The notes: generated by a model from the sequence alone, not told the origin. DNA of 64,000 nucleotides from Vreelandella stevensii S18214 (GCF_000275725.1 NZ_AJTS01000039.1:1-64000), one strand, 5' to 3'; counted from the stretch's first letter, positions 1-8,176 are shown. A program made the numbers and translations.

Positions 1-77
1 AACGAATCCATGACGTGCTGATGTTCATGGCACTTTGCCGGGGGTTGCTTCGCTGTCACGCCAGAATGCGATGAACT

Positions 78-107
78 TAAAAAAACGCCCGCTGGGGGAA
101 GCGGGCG
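78..107 (-). terminator. Rho-independent terminator after the 24-aa peptide gene
   Basis: A GC-rich stem (86-92 pairing with 101-107) is followed, reading the minus strand, by a run of about seven T residues (78-85). It lies about 40 bases downstream of the small membrane-peptide gene on the same strand, which supports that gene being a separate transcription unit. Confidence 0.8.
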
Positions 108-143
108 CTTGGCGTGCTAACGGGGATGGTGGCCCCAGGCTGC

Positions 144-218
144 TTAACGTAAGCCCAGCAGCGAAAGGATGAACAACACCACGACAACCAGACCCACGAT
201 ATAGATAATGCTACGCAT
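144..218 (-). CDS. 24-residue single-pass membrane peptide
   Basis: This very short reading frame encodes 24 residues. It starts with Met-Arg-Ser, continues as an almost uninterrupted run of Ile, Val, Leu and Phe, and ends with Gly-Leu-Arg, so it should form one transmembrane helix. A strong AAGGAG Shine-Dalgarno lies eight bases before the ATG and a rho-independent terminator follows, which is good evidence that it is expressed. A four-codon frame (ATG AAA CGC TAA) lies just upstream in the leader. Many proteobacteria encode such orphan membrane peptides. No function can be assigned; a type I toxin or a stress-related membrane peptide are both possible. Confidence 0.7.
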   Translation of the reverse strand: MRSIIYIVGLVVVVLFILSLLGLR

Positions 219-320
219 AACGGCACTCCTTGCTTTAGCGTTTCATGAAAATCAAAGGGTTGCTTCTCCCTTAACAGGCCCTTCTAGCGTAGCAGCCTTT
301 TTTGATGTTTGCGTAATTTC

Positions 321-446
321 GTGAACAGCCTGCCCAGCAATGCCGACCCACGGGTCAACGATGCGCTTAGCCGCCCGTTCGTCGACACCCCCAGCGGGCG
401 CATGCTCTACTCTACGGGTACGAGCCATCTGCTCTCGGCGGCCCTC
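321..446 (+). pseudogene. Remnant of a beta-lactamase-family serine hydrolase
   Basis: The frame from about 321 to 446 translates to a segment containing PFVDTPSGRMLYSTGTSHLL. This resembles the part of class C/6-aminohexanoate-dimer-hydrolase-type serine hydrolases that carries the Tyr-x-x-Gly 'YSTG/YSSG' motif followed by HLLSA. Similarity stops at about 446 and the frame runs on as low-quality proline/arginine-rich sequence. The SxxK nucleophile region is absent upstream. A different frame, 450-525, ends in a plausible coding tail (GLVAGLLEEGEAAEP), so the 219-529 gap may hold pieces of one or two decayed genes. The rest of the gap shows nothing else. The family call rests on a short motif. 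Confidence 0.5.
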
Positions 447-529
447 CCCCGGCGGCCAGTTCCAGCAGCAGTTGAATGGGCTGGTGGCGGGCCTGTTGGA
501 GGAAGGCGAGGCCGCCGAACCGTAATCGG

Positions 530-979
530 CTACGTTGGAGAGTTGCCCAATTTGCTGCGGATAAAATCACTGTGGCTGACGTGCAGGAGGTCGGCCAGGC
601 GGCGAATGCGGTGCTCTTCCAGCGGGTCCAGCGCGCCATCGGCCCAGGCCACCTGCCACATCATGGCCACTACTTCCAGGCGCTGCTCATAGCCGTAGTG
701 CTGTTTGATCAAGCTGATGAACTGGTAGTGGTCCACGGCGTCGTCCACTTCTGCCTCCGCCAGGCGCATCAGTTCGGCCACTGCCTGCTCATCGAGGCGA
801 TAGCGCGTCATCAGCATGCGCTGCATGGCGGCGCGCTCGGCCTCGCTCTGTTCATAGTCGGCCCGCATCACTTCGCATAATAGCGCAGCACAGGCGAGTT
901 CCAGGGTCAGGGCCTGATCGTCGCGCTGCTCCGGGGCCGACAGCGTCCGCTGAAAGAAGCTTTGAATCGCGTCCAGCAC
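530..979 (-). CDS. TerB-like tellurite-resistance/DjlA-type domain protein
   Basis: A 149-residue, mostly helical acidic protein consisting of a single TerB-like domain. The family's two metal-binding-type acidic motifs are visible: EVMRAD in the first half and WADGALDPLEEHRI in the second. It begins with GTG at 979, chosen because AAGGAG lies about eight bases upstream and no ATG is available. The gene starts five bases after the yejK-like stop, so the two are almost certainly co-transcribed. TerB domains occur in tellurite resistance, DnaJ-like and stress proteins. The cellular role of stand-alone versions is poorly defined, so only the domain is called. Confidence 0.8.
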   Translation of the reverse strand: MLDAIQSFFQRTLSAPEQRDDQALTLELACAALLCEVMRADYEQSEAERAAMQRMLMTRYRLDEQAVAELMRLAEAEVDDAVDHYQFISLIKQHYGYEQRLEVVAMMWQVAWADGALDPLEEHRIRRLADLLHVSHSDFIRSKLGNSPT

Positions 980-984
980 GGCAA

Positions 985-2007
985 TTACTCCTTGCGTTTG
1001 GCCAACTGCTCTTTGAGCTGTTTGGGCACCTGCTTGATGATAAGACGGTCCTGCGCGGCATCGTACTCGATGCTGGAACCCAGCAGGTGCGAATCGAAGC
1101 TGATCGACACCCCACCCGCTCGGCCGGTAAACCGGCGGAACTGGTTGATGGTGCGCTTGTCCGGCGGAATCTCCGGAGAGAGGCCGTAATCGGCGTTGCG
1201 GATATGGTCGTAAAACGCCTGTGGCTGCTTCTCGTCCACCAGCTCGGAAAGCGCTTCCAGCGTCATGGGTTCGCCACGGCGCAGCTGCTCGTTGGCGTAA
1301 TCCACCAGGGTGTCGGTTTTTTCACGGCTGGCGTCGTCGTCCAGGTCTTCTTTTTCGACGTAGTCGCTGAAGGCCTTGAGCAGGGTGCGGGTTTCTGCCG
1401 GGGCATCGATGCCCTCTTCCATGCCCAGCAGCGCCACCAGCCCATCGGAGAGCTTTTTGGCACCACGGTCCTTGAGGAACGAGACGTACTGCGTCGTGGC
1501 ATCCGCCCGTTGCCACTGGGTGAGGTTCACCCGGGCCGCCAGCGTCAGCTGGCTGGCGTTCAACTGAGCGGCTGGCACGGCCTGATGGGCCTCATTGAAG
1601 CCGATCCCTTCCCGCTGATGGATCAAGCCGAAGAACAGGGTATCCGTATCCCCCTGACGAAGGTGCGCCGTCACCAGATAACCACTGACCGACAGCTGCT
1701 CCTGCAGCGTTTGCGCAAGGCGCTCGGCCAGGGCGTTGGCCAGCTCGGCAAAACCTTGTTCGGTGCCCGAAGGGTCGGCCGCCAGATAGGCGCTCAGCCA
1801 GGCCACCAGAGGCCCGGCCTGCTCCCCCTGCTCGGCAAACCGCCCCCACCCCTTGGCCTTGGTGTTGTAGGTATCGTTGAGGGTGTTGACCAGGCTGGCC
1901 ATGACGGGGTTGTCGGCCTCGGCGGGTGCCGGGGGCGGCGTCACGGTCAGGCGCTCGCCATCCAACGAGGGCTCCAGGCGGTGCACGGCACTTTGCAGTA
2001 GCGGCAT
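985..2007 (-). CDS. yejK: Nucleoid-associated protein YejK/NdpA
   Basis: A 340-residue protein similar in length and order to E. coli YejK (335 residues), a protein that co-purifies with the nucleoid. Recognisable segments are the LTQWQRADATTQYVSFLKDRG region in the middle, the PPDKRTINQFRRFTG stretch, and the C-terminal GGVSISFDSHLLG followed by a short strand-rich tail. The ATG at 2007 gives a sensible N-terminus. It is followed after five bases by the TerB-domain gene on the same strand. YejK interacts with topoisomerase IV and gyrase in E. coli; that role here is by family only. Confidence 0.9.
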   Translation of the reverse strand: MPLLQSAVHRLEPSLDGERLTVTPPPAPAEADNPVMASLVNTLNDTYNTKAKGWGRFAEQGEQAGPLVAWLSAYLAADPSGTEQGFAELANALAERLAQTLQEQLSVSGYLVTAHLRQGDTDTLFFGLIHQREGIGFNEAHQAVPAAQLNASQLTLAARVNLTQWQRADATTQYVSFLKDRGAKKLSDGLVALLGMEEGIDAPAETRTLLKAFSDYVEKEDLDDDASREKTDTLVDYANEQLRRGEPMTLEALSELVDEKQPQAFYDHIRNADYGLSPEIPPDKRTINQFRRFTGRAGGVSISFDSHLLGSSIEYDAAQDRLIIKQVPKQLKEQLAKRKE

Positions 2008-2042
2008 AAGCAGGCGTTACCTTTGCAGAAAAACGTGAAACG

Positions 2043-2804
2043 TCAGGGCTTCAGCCGGTATCCGGTGCGGAAAATCCAGGCAATGGTGGCCAGACTGACG
2101 GCTAAAAAGAACAGGATCATCGCAATACTGGCGCCCACACTGACATCACTGATGCCATAAAAGCTCCAGCGAAACCCGCTCACCAGGTACACCACGGGGT
2201 TGGCCAGGGTCACGGTTTGCCAGAACGGAGGCAGCATATCGATGGAGTAGAAACTGCCGCCCAGAAACGTCAGCGGCGTAATCACCAGCAGCGGCACCAG
2301 CTGCAGTTTATCGAACCCGTCGGCCCAGATACCGATGATGAACCCCAGCAGGCTGAACGTGACGGCGGTGAGCACCAGGAAGGTGAGCATCCAGAAGGGA
2401 TGGGCAATCTCCAGCGGCACGAACAAGCCCGAGGTGGCCAGGATGATCAAGCCCAGCAGAATCGATTTGGACGCCGCCGCCCCCACGTAGCCGATGACGA
2501 TTTCCAGATACGACACCGGGGCCGACAATATCTCGTAAATACTGCCGGAGAATTTGGGAAAGAAGATGCCGAAGGAGGCGTTGGAGACGCTCTGGGTGAG
2601 CAGCATCAGCATGATCAGGCCCGGTACGATGAAGGCACCATAGCTCACCCCGCCGATCTCGCTGATGCGCGAACCAATCGCAGCCCCGAAGACCACGAAG
2701 TAGAGCGACGTGGAGATGACCGGCGAGACGATGCTCTGGAGCAGGGTTCGCCGAGTACGCGCCATTTCTGCCATGTAGATGGCCCGAATGGGATAGAGGT
2801 TCAT
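2043..2804 (-). CDS. yadH: ABC-2 type transporter permease (YadH-like)
   Basis: This 253-residue permease has about six predicted membrane segments. The sequence around [15 protein letters not shown], followed by [14 protein letters not shown], is characteristic of ABC-2 exporters of the YadH/NodJ type. The start codon overlaps the stop of the ATPase gene by four bases (2801-2804), so translation is coupled and the two proteins form one exporter. Substrates of YadGH-type exporters are not established; drug, lipid or polysaccharide export are all possible. Confidence 0.88.
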   Translation of the reverse strand: MNLYPIRAIYMAEMARTRRTLLQSIVSPVISTSLYFVVFGAAIGSRISEIGGVSYGAFIVPGLIMLMLLTQSVSNASFGIFFPKFSGSIYEILSAPVSYLEIVIGYVGAAASKSILLGLIILATSGLFVPLEIAHPFWMLTFLVLTAVTFSLLGFIIGIWADGFDKLQLVPLLVITPLTFLGGSFYSIDMLPPFWQTVTLANPVVYLVSGFRWSFYGISDVSVGASIAMILFFLAVSLATIAWIFRTGYRLKP

Positions 2805-3745
2805 GCGCGCTCCTTGACCAGATCCACGAAGATGTCCTCCAGAGAGCTCTGCCGAGTGTGCAGGTCCTTGTAGGTAATGCCCTCTTTTTCCAGCTGCGCC
2901 AGCAGTGACGAAATGCTGCGCCCCTCGGCCTGATGCTCTTCCTGGCGACCATCGTAGGTGTACACCAGCTCGTGCCCGTCGGCCGCCAGGCTCAGTGCTT
3001 CATTGGCCAGTGCTTCCGGCAGCGCTTGCAAGGGAGTGTGCAAGTGCAGGGTCAGCTGCTTGCTGCCGAGCTTTTTCATCAGCGCGGCTTTCTCTTCCAC
3101 CAGCACGATCTGGCCACGATTGATGACCCCGATGCGGTCGGCCATCTCTTCGGCTTCTTCGATGTAGTGGGTAGTAAGGATGATCGTGACGCCGTCATCG
3201 CGCAGCCCGCGTACCACTTGCCACATGTCGCGCCGCAGCTCGACATCGACGCCTGCGGTGGGCTCATCCAGAAAGAGAATACGCGGCTCGTGAGACAGCG
3301 CCTTGGCAATCAGCACGCGGCGCTTCATGCCCCCCGAGAGGGTCATCAGCCGATTATGGCGCTTGTCCCAGAGGGCGAGTGACTTGAGCACCTTTTCGAT
3401 ATGCGCCGGGTTCGGTGCCTTGCCGAACAGGCCTCGGCTAAAGCTGACGGTGTTCCAGACGGTTTCGAAGGCTTCGTTGGTGAGTTCCTGGGGCACCAGG
3501 CCGATACGCTCGCGGGCTTGCCGATAGTGGCGAACGCTATCGAAGCCATCCACCAACACACGGCCTTCACTGGGATTCACCAGCCCGCATACCACGCTGA
3601 TCAAGGTGGTCTTGCCGGCGCCGTTGGGGCCTAACAGGGCAAAGATTTCACCGCGTGCAATGGTCAGGTCGACACGGCTAAGCGCTTGAAAGCCCCCTGC
3701 GTAGGTTTTGTTCAGGCCTTCGATGGCAATGATTGGGTCGTTCAA
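2801..3745 (-). CDS. yadG: ABC transporter ATP-binding protein (YadG-like)
   Basis: A 314-residue ATPase with Walker [10 protein letters not shown] (Lys45), signature LSGGMKRRV, Walker [11 protein letters not shown] and the H-loop [11 protein letters not shown]. It powers the adjacent YadH-like permease. The only well-placed start is TTG at 3745, preceded nine bases upstream by AAGGAG; there is no ATG nearby. A perfect hairpin and the tnpB element lie immediately upstream (from 3766). The native promoter of this exporter has therefore probably been displaced, and expression may depend on read-through from the element or from ppiC, which is on the same strand. Confidence 0.9.
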   Translation of the reverse strand: MNDPIIAIEGLNKTYAGGFQALSRVDLTIARGEIFALLGPNGAGKTTLISVVCGLVNPSEGRVLVDGFDSVRHYRQARERIGLVPQELTNEAFETVWNTVSFSRGLFGKAPNPAHIEKVLKSLALWDKRHNRLMTLSGGMKRRVLIAKALSHEPRILFLDEPTAGVDVELRRDMWQVVRGLRDDGVTIILTTHYIEEAEEMADRIGVINRGQIVLVEEKAALMKKLGSKQLTLHLHTPLQALPEALANEALSLAADGHELVYTYDGRQEEHQAEGRSISSLLAQLEKEGITYKDLHTRQSSLEDIFVDLVKERA

Positions 3746-3765
3746 GGCGTGCTGCTCCTTAAAGC

Positions 3766-3783
3766 TTGGCCATCATTGGCCAA
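3766..3783 (-). other. Perfect hairpin at the presumed right end of the tnpB element
   Basis: TTGGCCA (3766-3772) and TGGCCAA (3777-3783) form a seven-base-pair stem with a four-base loop, eight bases beyond the tnpB stop. In IS200/IS605 elements, subterminal hairpins mark the ends recognised by TnpA, and the guide (omega) RNA usually covers the 3' end of tnpB and the right end. It could alternatively serve as a weak terminator, since a run of T residues precedes rather than follows it on the minus strand. Confidence 0.5.
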
Positions 3784-3790
3784 AAAGGAT

Positions 3791-5164
3791 TTATCCGCAC
3801 CCGGTTGACATGCCGTGCTGGCAAACAACTCGGGCCTCTTGACGCTCAGTTGCGCCGGAGAAACGTCCCAACAATATTCGCTTGACCTCGCCGTGCGGCA
3901 TGTACCGCGTAATGTCGGGGTCATCAAGCCTTGCCAGGACATTCCGCGCAGCATTGACATCCGCCTGGATCACGTCCCCGTTTGCACGGTAAAACTTGTC
4001 GCCACGGCGCTCACCTTCCAGGCGTCCCGTGATCGAGTCCATTTGCGACGTATAGGCGGCGTTCACGATGTCGTGACGGGTGCCACGCTGCTGCGATACT
4101 TCGTCGAGCGCCTGGGCCAGCACCCCCTTGGCCCAGTGGCTCATGCGGCGGTTGTAATCCCGCCACTGTACCTTGCCCGCGATGGGCTGAGTCAGGTCTT
4201 CCGAAGCGAGAAGCGCCGCCTCGTCCATGATGGTATGAGCCGCCTGATAGGCGATGGTGCGAAGGTGCTGCTGGGTGCGCTGGCGGCGAGCCACTTGCTT
4301 CTTCTTACCCAGATTATTGGCGCGGATGCGTTCGGCCTTGGCGATCCGTCCTGCCGCCCGATGCTTCTTTTCCAGGGCGTGCAGGCAATTGCGCGCCTTG
4401 CCAGTGGCGGATACCTGATGGCTGTACGCAGTGAGCACTTGACCGAACGACTCGCCATGATGCTGGCCTTGCGAGTCAGTGAAGGCCTCCGTGTAGCCCT
4501 TATCGACACCCATTACCTTGTCCCCATGAGGCCGCCCTGGCGGTTTCTCGTAGGCATAATGGATCTCGACCTTTCCCTCCCGAACGATGACGCGCAGATT
4601 CTTCTTTTCCAGGCTGACGTTCTTGCCTGACGTCGTGGTGTATAGCGTGATGCTGCCGCCCACCTTTTTGGACAGATGCAATGTAATAACCAGTTGGCCG
4701 TCGATGATTCGCTCACTGTGCTTGTCGGAACGGACGACGAACTGGTTACTACACTGGCTTTTGCCATGCCTGAAATGTTTGCGCATCATGCGATGCAGAT
4801 AGGTATCTTCTAGCCATTTGTCCTGTTTCAGCAGCGTGTAGAGGCGTTTGCGTTCGGTTTCGTCCGTGGTGCGTGCGGCCACGGCCCGGCGCACCTTGTG
4901 CTTGGCAGCCGCCTTGTAGGTCAGGATGTCGTTGATCACATCCTTAGTGGATTCGGCGCGAACCGTGCCATCCAGTGGCAAGTCTGTATGCCAGCCACCC
5001 TGGGTTATTTCCTTGCGAACGGCGCTGGCGCTCTTGCCAACGGTACCAAGGGCACCGTACCGGCGCCAAAGGTCGGCCCGAATGAACCCCATCGTCCGGC
5101 ACATCGCCAGCAAACGCGAAAGATCCGGACTCGTTGCATGAAGAATGCGTGTGACGGTGGTCAT
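3791..5164 (-). CDS. tnpB: TnpB-family RNA-guided nuclease/transposon accessory protein
   Basis: A 457-residue OrfB/TnpB protein. The RuvC-like residues are present: Asp221 in GVDKGYTEAF, Glu322 in LLASEDLT, and Asp402 in QADVNAARNV. The usual C-terminal zinc ribbon (two CxxC pairs between TSQ and DVNAARN) is degenerate: residues 372-398 read TSQMDSITG...FYRANGD and contain no cysteine. The start was placed at ATG 5164, preceded by GAGGAAG seven bases upstream; the reading frame is open for 38 more codons without a ribosome-binding site. Family members are RNA-guided DNA endonucleases that help retain the element. Whether this one cuts DNA without a zinc ribbon is unknown. Confidence 0.85.
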   Translation of the reverse strand: MTTVTRILHATSPDLSRLLAMCRTMGFIRADLWRRYGALGTVGKSASAVRKEITQGGWHTDLPLDGTVRAESTKDVINDILTYKAAAKHKVRRAVAARTTDETERKRLYTLLKQDKWLEDTYLHRMMRKHFRHGKSQCSNQFVVRSDKHSERIIDGQLVITLHLSKKVGGSITLYTTTSGKNVSLEKKNLRVIVREGKVEIHYAYEKPPGRPHGDKVMGVDKGYTEAFTDSQGQHHGESFGQVLTAYSHQVSATGKARNCLHALEKKHRAAGRIAKAERIRANNLGKKKQVARRQRTQQHLRTIAYQAAHTIMDEAALLASEDLTQPIAGKVQWRDYNRRMSHWAKGVLAQALDEVSQQRGTRHDIVNAAYTSQMDSITGRLEGERRGDKFYRANGDVIQADVNAARNVLARLDDPDITRYMPHGEVKRILLGRFSGATERQEARVVCQHGMSTGCG

Positions 5165-5296
5165 AACACTTCCTCTCTCGGCTCCCTGGCCGCGGGATAG
5201 TCTCCTTACATCGCGGGACAGCTCAGAACCAGCGCAGCGCGATGCCAATGGCACCGCGACATGGCTGCCGCGATGCATGACGGCCTTTAAAAGGTA

Positions 5297-5575
5297 TTAA
5301 GTGCGGCTGGTGATTTCGAGCAAGTGATAGCCAAACTGAGTTTGAACCGGCCCGTGAACCTTGTTGAGTTCACCGCTGAAAACAACTTTGTCGAATTCCG
5401 GCACCATTTGGCCGGGGCCAAAGCTGCCCAGGTCGCCGCCCTGACGGCCAGAGGGGCAGCTGGAGTGCTGCTTGGCCACGTCGGCAAAGTCACGGCCGTT
5501 TTCGATCTCTTGTTTCAGTGCGTTGCACTGCTCTTCACTGCTTACCAGAATATGACGTGCGCTAGCGCGGGCCAT
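5297..5575 (-). CDS. ppiC: Peptidyl-prolyl cis-trans isomerase C (parvulin)
   Basis: A 92-residue single-domain parvulin, matching E. coli PpiC in length and sequence: HILV near the N-terminus, the CPSGRQGGDLGSFGPGQMVP core, FDKVVFS, and TQFGYHLLEI at the C-terminus. It catalyses cis-trans isomerisation of peptidyl-prolyl bonds and has no signal peptide, so it is cytoplasmic. The ATG at 5575 is preferred over one seven codons upstream because AAGGAG sits six bases before it and the result aligns with PpiC. The tnpB element begins right after its stop. Confidence 0.93.
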   Translation of the reverse strand: MARASARHILVSSEEQCNALKQEIENGRDFADVAKQHSSCPSGRQGGDLGSFGPGQMVPEFDKVVFSGELNKVHGPVQTQFGYHLLEITSRT

Positions 5576-5626
5576 GGTCAACTCCTTAATATTCAACCTG
5601 ATAACGGTTCAACCCAAAACGGCGGG

Positions 5627-6769
5627 TCAGTTTATCACGCCGCTGTCGTGTAATGCTTCACCTACGCGGGTCAACGCCTGCTCGTGGGCACTCAGCGCCA
5701 GCGGGCCACGGCTACAGGCCACGATGACCCAGTGCTGCGCAGGTGCACCATCGCGGGTAGCAATGCCCGCATCGCAGCTGCGACGGTGCTGGGTGCCGGT
5801 CTTGTGAGCAAACGTCACCTCGCGGCCCATGCCACGCTTGAGCCGCTGTTCGCCAGAGCGGGTGCGCTGCATGACCTCCAGCAGGGTTTGCCGCTGCTCG
5901 CGGTCGAGGTCGTCCATGCCTCCGTGATGCAGGCTGGCCAGCAGGTCGCCATAGGCACGCAGCGTACCGACGTTTTCACCACTGGCTTCGTAGGCATCGA
6001 AGGCGCTGTCGTAGTCTGGCTGCGCGAAACTGCTGGACGATACCCCGAGCGTCCGGGCCAGCGCCGCAGGCCGCTGGCCAAGCCCATGCTGGCGAAGCGA
6101 CATGAAATCGAGCCCGCCCAGCTGGCGGGCCTGCGGGTGCAGCTGGCCGTACACGCCCTGGCGCACACCCACCAGCAGGCTGATGGGCCCCAACTGCTCG
6201 GGGTGCCCGCCGCTGGCCGCAACCATGGCCCGAGCACGGGCGTTGACGTCGGCAAGCCCCACGCGGTTGATCAGCATGTCCGTGGCCGTGTTATCGCTGA
6301 CCGTCACCATCTGTTCCAGCAGGTAGCGGATGGAAATGGGCGTGCCAGGGTCGTGCCAGTTGACCGGCCCGGCGCCATCCACGAAGTCGCTGCGCGAGAG
6401 CGTGATCCGTTCATCCAGCGACAGCGTGCCCGCCTGGCGCTGCGCCAATACTTCAGCGGCCACTGGGACTTTCACCAACGACGCAAGATACCAGGGGCCA
6501 TCGGCACGCCATGAGTACGCTTCGCCGCTCGTCAGCTGTTGCACGTAGACGCCCAGCTCGCCACCGAATGCCTCTTCGATGGCCGCGATCCGGGCATCCA
6601 GGCGGCCCTGCCAAGGGCTCTGCTTGTCGACTTCGTAGTACCAGTTCGTCTCATAACCATGCGCCTGCCCGTGAGTCTCTGCCAGAACGATCGGCCCCAT
6701 CGGCAGCAGCACGCCCAGCACCATACTCAACCACCAGCGTTTGAAACGTCTCAAACCTTGCCTCCCCAT
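5627..6769 (-). CDS. Class A beta-lactamase-like secreted serine hydrolase
   Basis: A 380-residue protein with an N-terminal signal sequence (basic residues, then a hydrophobic run ending LPMGPIVLA at about residue 30). The three penicillin-recognising motifs are in order: SLVK at 97-100, SDN at 158-160 and KTG at 323-325. This makes it a periplasmic or exported serine hydrolase of the class A fold (Pfam beta-lactamase2). It is longer than a true class A enzyme (about 290 residues), with extra sequence between SDN and KTG, so a peptidoglycan-related or unknown hydrolase is as likely as a resistance enzyme. It is monocistronic on the minus strand. Confidence 0.8.
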   Translation of the reverse strand: MGRQGLRRFKRWWLSMVLGVLLPMGPIVLAETHGQAHGYETNWYYEVDKQSPWQGRLDARIAAIEEAFGGELGVYVQQLTSGEAYSWRADGPWYLASLVKVPVAAEVLAQRQAGTLSLDERITLSRSDFVDGAGPVNWHDPGTPISIRYLLEQMVTVSDNTATDMLINRVGLADVNARARAMVAASGGHPEQLGPISLLVGVRQGVYGQLHPQARQLGGLDFMSLRQHGLGQRPAALARTLGVSSSSFAQPDYDSAFDAYEASGENVGTLRAYGDLLASLHHGGMDDLDREQRQTLLEVMQRTRSGEQRLKRGMGREVTFAHKTGTQHRRSCDAGIATRDGAPAQHWVIVACSRGPLALSAHEQALTRVGEALHDSGVIN

Positions 6770-6806
6770 CTACGGCTTACCGTTGCTCTGCCTATTCTCG
6801 TACAGG

Positions 6807-7991
6807 CTATTTATGTCGAGCCACCCAGCGGGTCAGCCCTATCCACAAGGCGGCCCCCAGAATCAACAGCCCGCCCACGCCGAGCACCTGTGGATAAGAG
6901 AGGACATTTTCGGCCCCCAGCAAAAAGCGCAGCACCAGAAAAATCATCACGATGTGAAATATGAAGGCCTTGAGGGCATCGCTGCCCACCACGGTCAGCG
7001 GCAGCAGCACCTTGGCTGCCATGGCGCCACCGGCCAATGCCAGGCCCAGTAGCACCAGCGCTCCTCCCACACTGAACAGCATGAACTGCAGCCCTGGCGG
7101 GTGCTTGCCCGCATTGTTGGCAATCGCCAGCATGGCGGCATCGACATCTCCAGCGCTGATGGCCAGGCCATAAAAACCGGCCACCATCAGCACCCCTACC
7201 ACGACCAATACGCCGACCAAACGGCGGCGCAGCGCCACATCGAAGTAGCAGCGCAGCAGGGCCTCACCCATCAGCAACCCCGCCAGCACCAGCGGTGCCC
7301 GGCTCAGTTGGCCCCAGGTGTAGTGGTCTTCATGATCCACCAACAGCGCCTTGAGAATATCGTTTCCACCGAAGCTCAGCCCTTGAAGCCAGGCCGAGAG
7401 CGCGGTCAGCCCCACAATGGCACCGAGTCGTGCCCACAGAGGCGTTCGTGCCCACAGAGGAAGCACCAGCGGCACCCATAACAGGGCAATGGCATAAAAC
7501 CCGAGGATTTCGACCCAGATGGCAAAGCGGCCATACAGCAGGGTATCGACGATGTCGGCAGGAGAGTAGTAAGGCAGCATCTCGACGATGGTCAGGGCCT
7601 TGTACCAGAACCACACTTCCAGGGCGCGCACCCAGAGCTTCAGGCGCCTTTTGGGCCAATCCTCGCTTTGGGTGTGGGACAAAAAGGCCACCGCCAGGGC
7701 AATACCGAACACCAGAATGAACAGCGACGATGAAAACTTGGTGATGAAGTGAACGGGGACCATGCCCCAGTCCGGTACGTTGCGTATGCCGACCAAACCA
7801 CTCACCGCATGGCTGACGATCATCAGCCCAATGGCGATACCTCGTGCGAGGTCGATGGCTTCGATACGCCCTTCGGCGCGAGGCAGCTGGGGAAGCTCTT
7901 TCCAATTCAACACGTTGGGCACATCCTTGTGATCGTGGTCAGGGTCATAGCGAAGGGATTTTGTGAAGATGCGTCTTTTACCATAGCGCAT
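6807..7991 (-). CDS. DUF1624/heparan-alpha-glucosaminide acetyltransferase-like membrane protein
   Basis: A 394-residue polytopic membrane protein with about ten hydrophobic helices. The segment RIEAIDLARGIAIGLMIVSH at residues 42-61 is the hallmark start of the acyltransferase-related DUF1624/YeiB group, in which the conserved Asp-x-x-Arg-Gly and a following His lie at the membrane face. A cytoplasmic N-terminal extension rich in basic residues precedes it. These proteins are thought to transfer acyl groups across or at the membrane; the substrate is unknown. It is transcribed alone on the minus strand, with a 17-bp tandem repeat lying just upstream of its start. Confidence 0.75.
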   Translation of the reverse strand: MRYGKRRIFTKSLRYDPDHDHKDVPNVLNWKELPQLPRAEGRIEAIDLARGIAIGLMIVSHAVSGLVGIRNVPDWGMVPVHFITKFSSSLFILVFGIALAVAFLSHTQSEDWPKRRLKLWVRALEVWFWYKALTIVEMLPYYSPADIVDTLLYGRFAIWVEILGFYAIALLWVPLVLPLWARTPLWARLGAIVGLTALSAWLQGLSFGGNDILKALLVDHEDHYTWGQLSRAPLVLAGLLMGEALLRCYFDVALRRRLVGVLVVVGVLMVAGFYGLAISAGDVDAAMLAIANNAGKHPPGLQFMLFSVGGALVLLGLALAGGAMAAKVLLPLTVVGSDALKAFIFHIVMIFLVLRFLLGAENVLSYPQVLGVGGLLILGAALWIGLTRWVARHK

Positions 7992-8017
7992 TCACGCGCA
8001 TTTCCCTTCCACGCTTT

Positions 8018-8084
8018 GCCCCTATGACACGATAGCCCCTATGACACGATAGCCCCTATGACACGTTCGCCCCATGACACGATA
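8018..8084. repeat. 17-bp tandem repeat, four units
   Basis: Four consecutive units of GCCCCTATGACACGATA occupy 8018-8034, 8035-8051, 8052-8068 (last bases changed) and 8069-8084 (one base shorter). They lie in the leader of the DUF1624-type gene (start at 7991) and downstream of the acidic-protein gene. The near identity of the first two units suggests recent slippage; no function is evident. Confidence 0.85.
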
Positions 8085-8097
8085 GCCCAAACGCAAC

Positions 8098-8122
8098 AGC
8101 GCCCCGCAATTGGCGGGGCGCT
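8098..8122 (-). terminator. Probable terminator after the acidic-protein gene
   Basis: A ten-base-pair GC-rich stem (8098-8107 with 8113-8122) has a five-base loop. On the minus strand it is followed by a short T-containing tract (GTTGCGTTT), so the signal is weak but correctly placed 55 bases after the acidic-protein stop. Confidence 0.5.
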
Positions 8123-8176
8123 GCGTGGCTCATCCTTGAGCCGAAGTAGAAGTTACTCCCTTAAGCGGCCGTGGGA

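Larger units (their letters stand above)
3757..5293 (-). mobile_element. tnpB-only IS200/IS605-like element (ends approximate)
   Basis: The element is inferred from the single tnpB gene inserted between ppiC (stop at 5297) and yadG (start at 3745), all on one strand. No tnpA Y1 transposase is present, so mobility would require a transposase in trans. Downstream of the tnpB stop there is a perfect hairpin (3766-3783), as expected near a right end. Upstream of tnpB, 5165-5293 is GC-rich with several short inverted repeats and a CCTTTAAAAGG palindrome abutting the ppiC stop. IS200/IS605 elements lack terminal inverted repeats and target duplications, so the exact ends cannot be read from one copy. 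Confidence 0.65.

Noticed and set aside
3791-5164. TldR-type nuclease-dead TnpB repressor
   Set aside because: All three RuvC acidic residues (Asp221, Glu322, Asp402) are present, so the protein is not nuclease-dead by sequence.
5627-6769. True class A beta-lactamase resistance gene
   Set aside because: SxxK, SDN and KTG are present, but the protein is about 90 residues too long and the context is chromosomal with no mobile resistance features. It is called only as a serine hydrolase.
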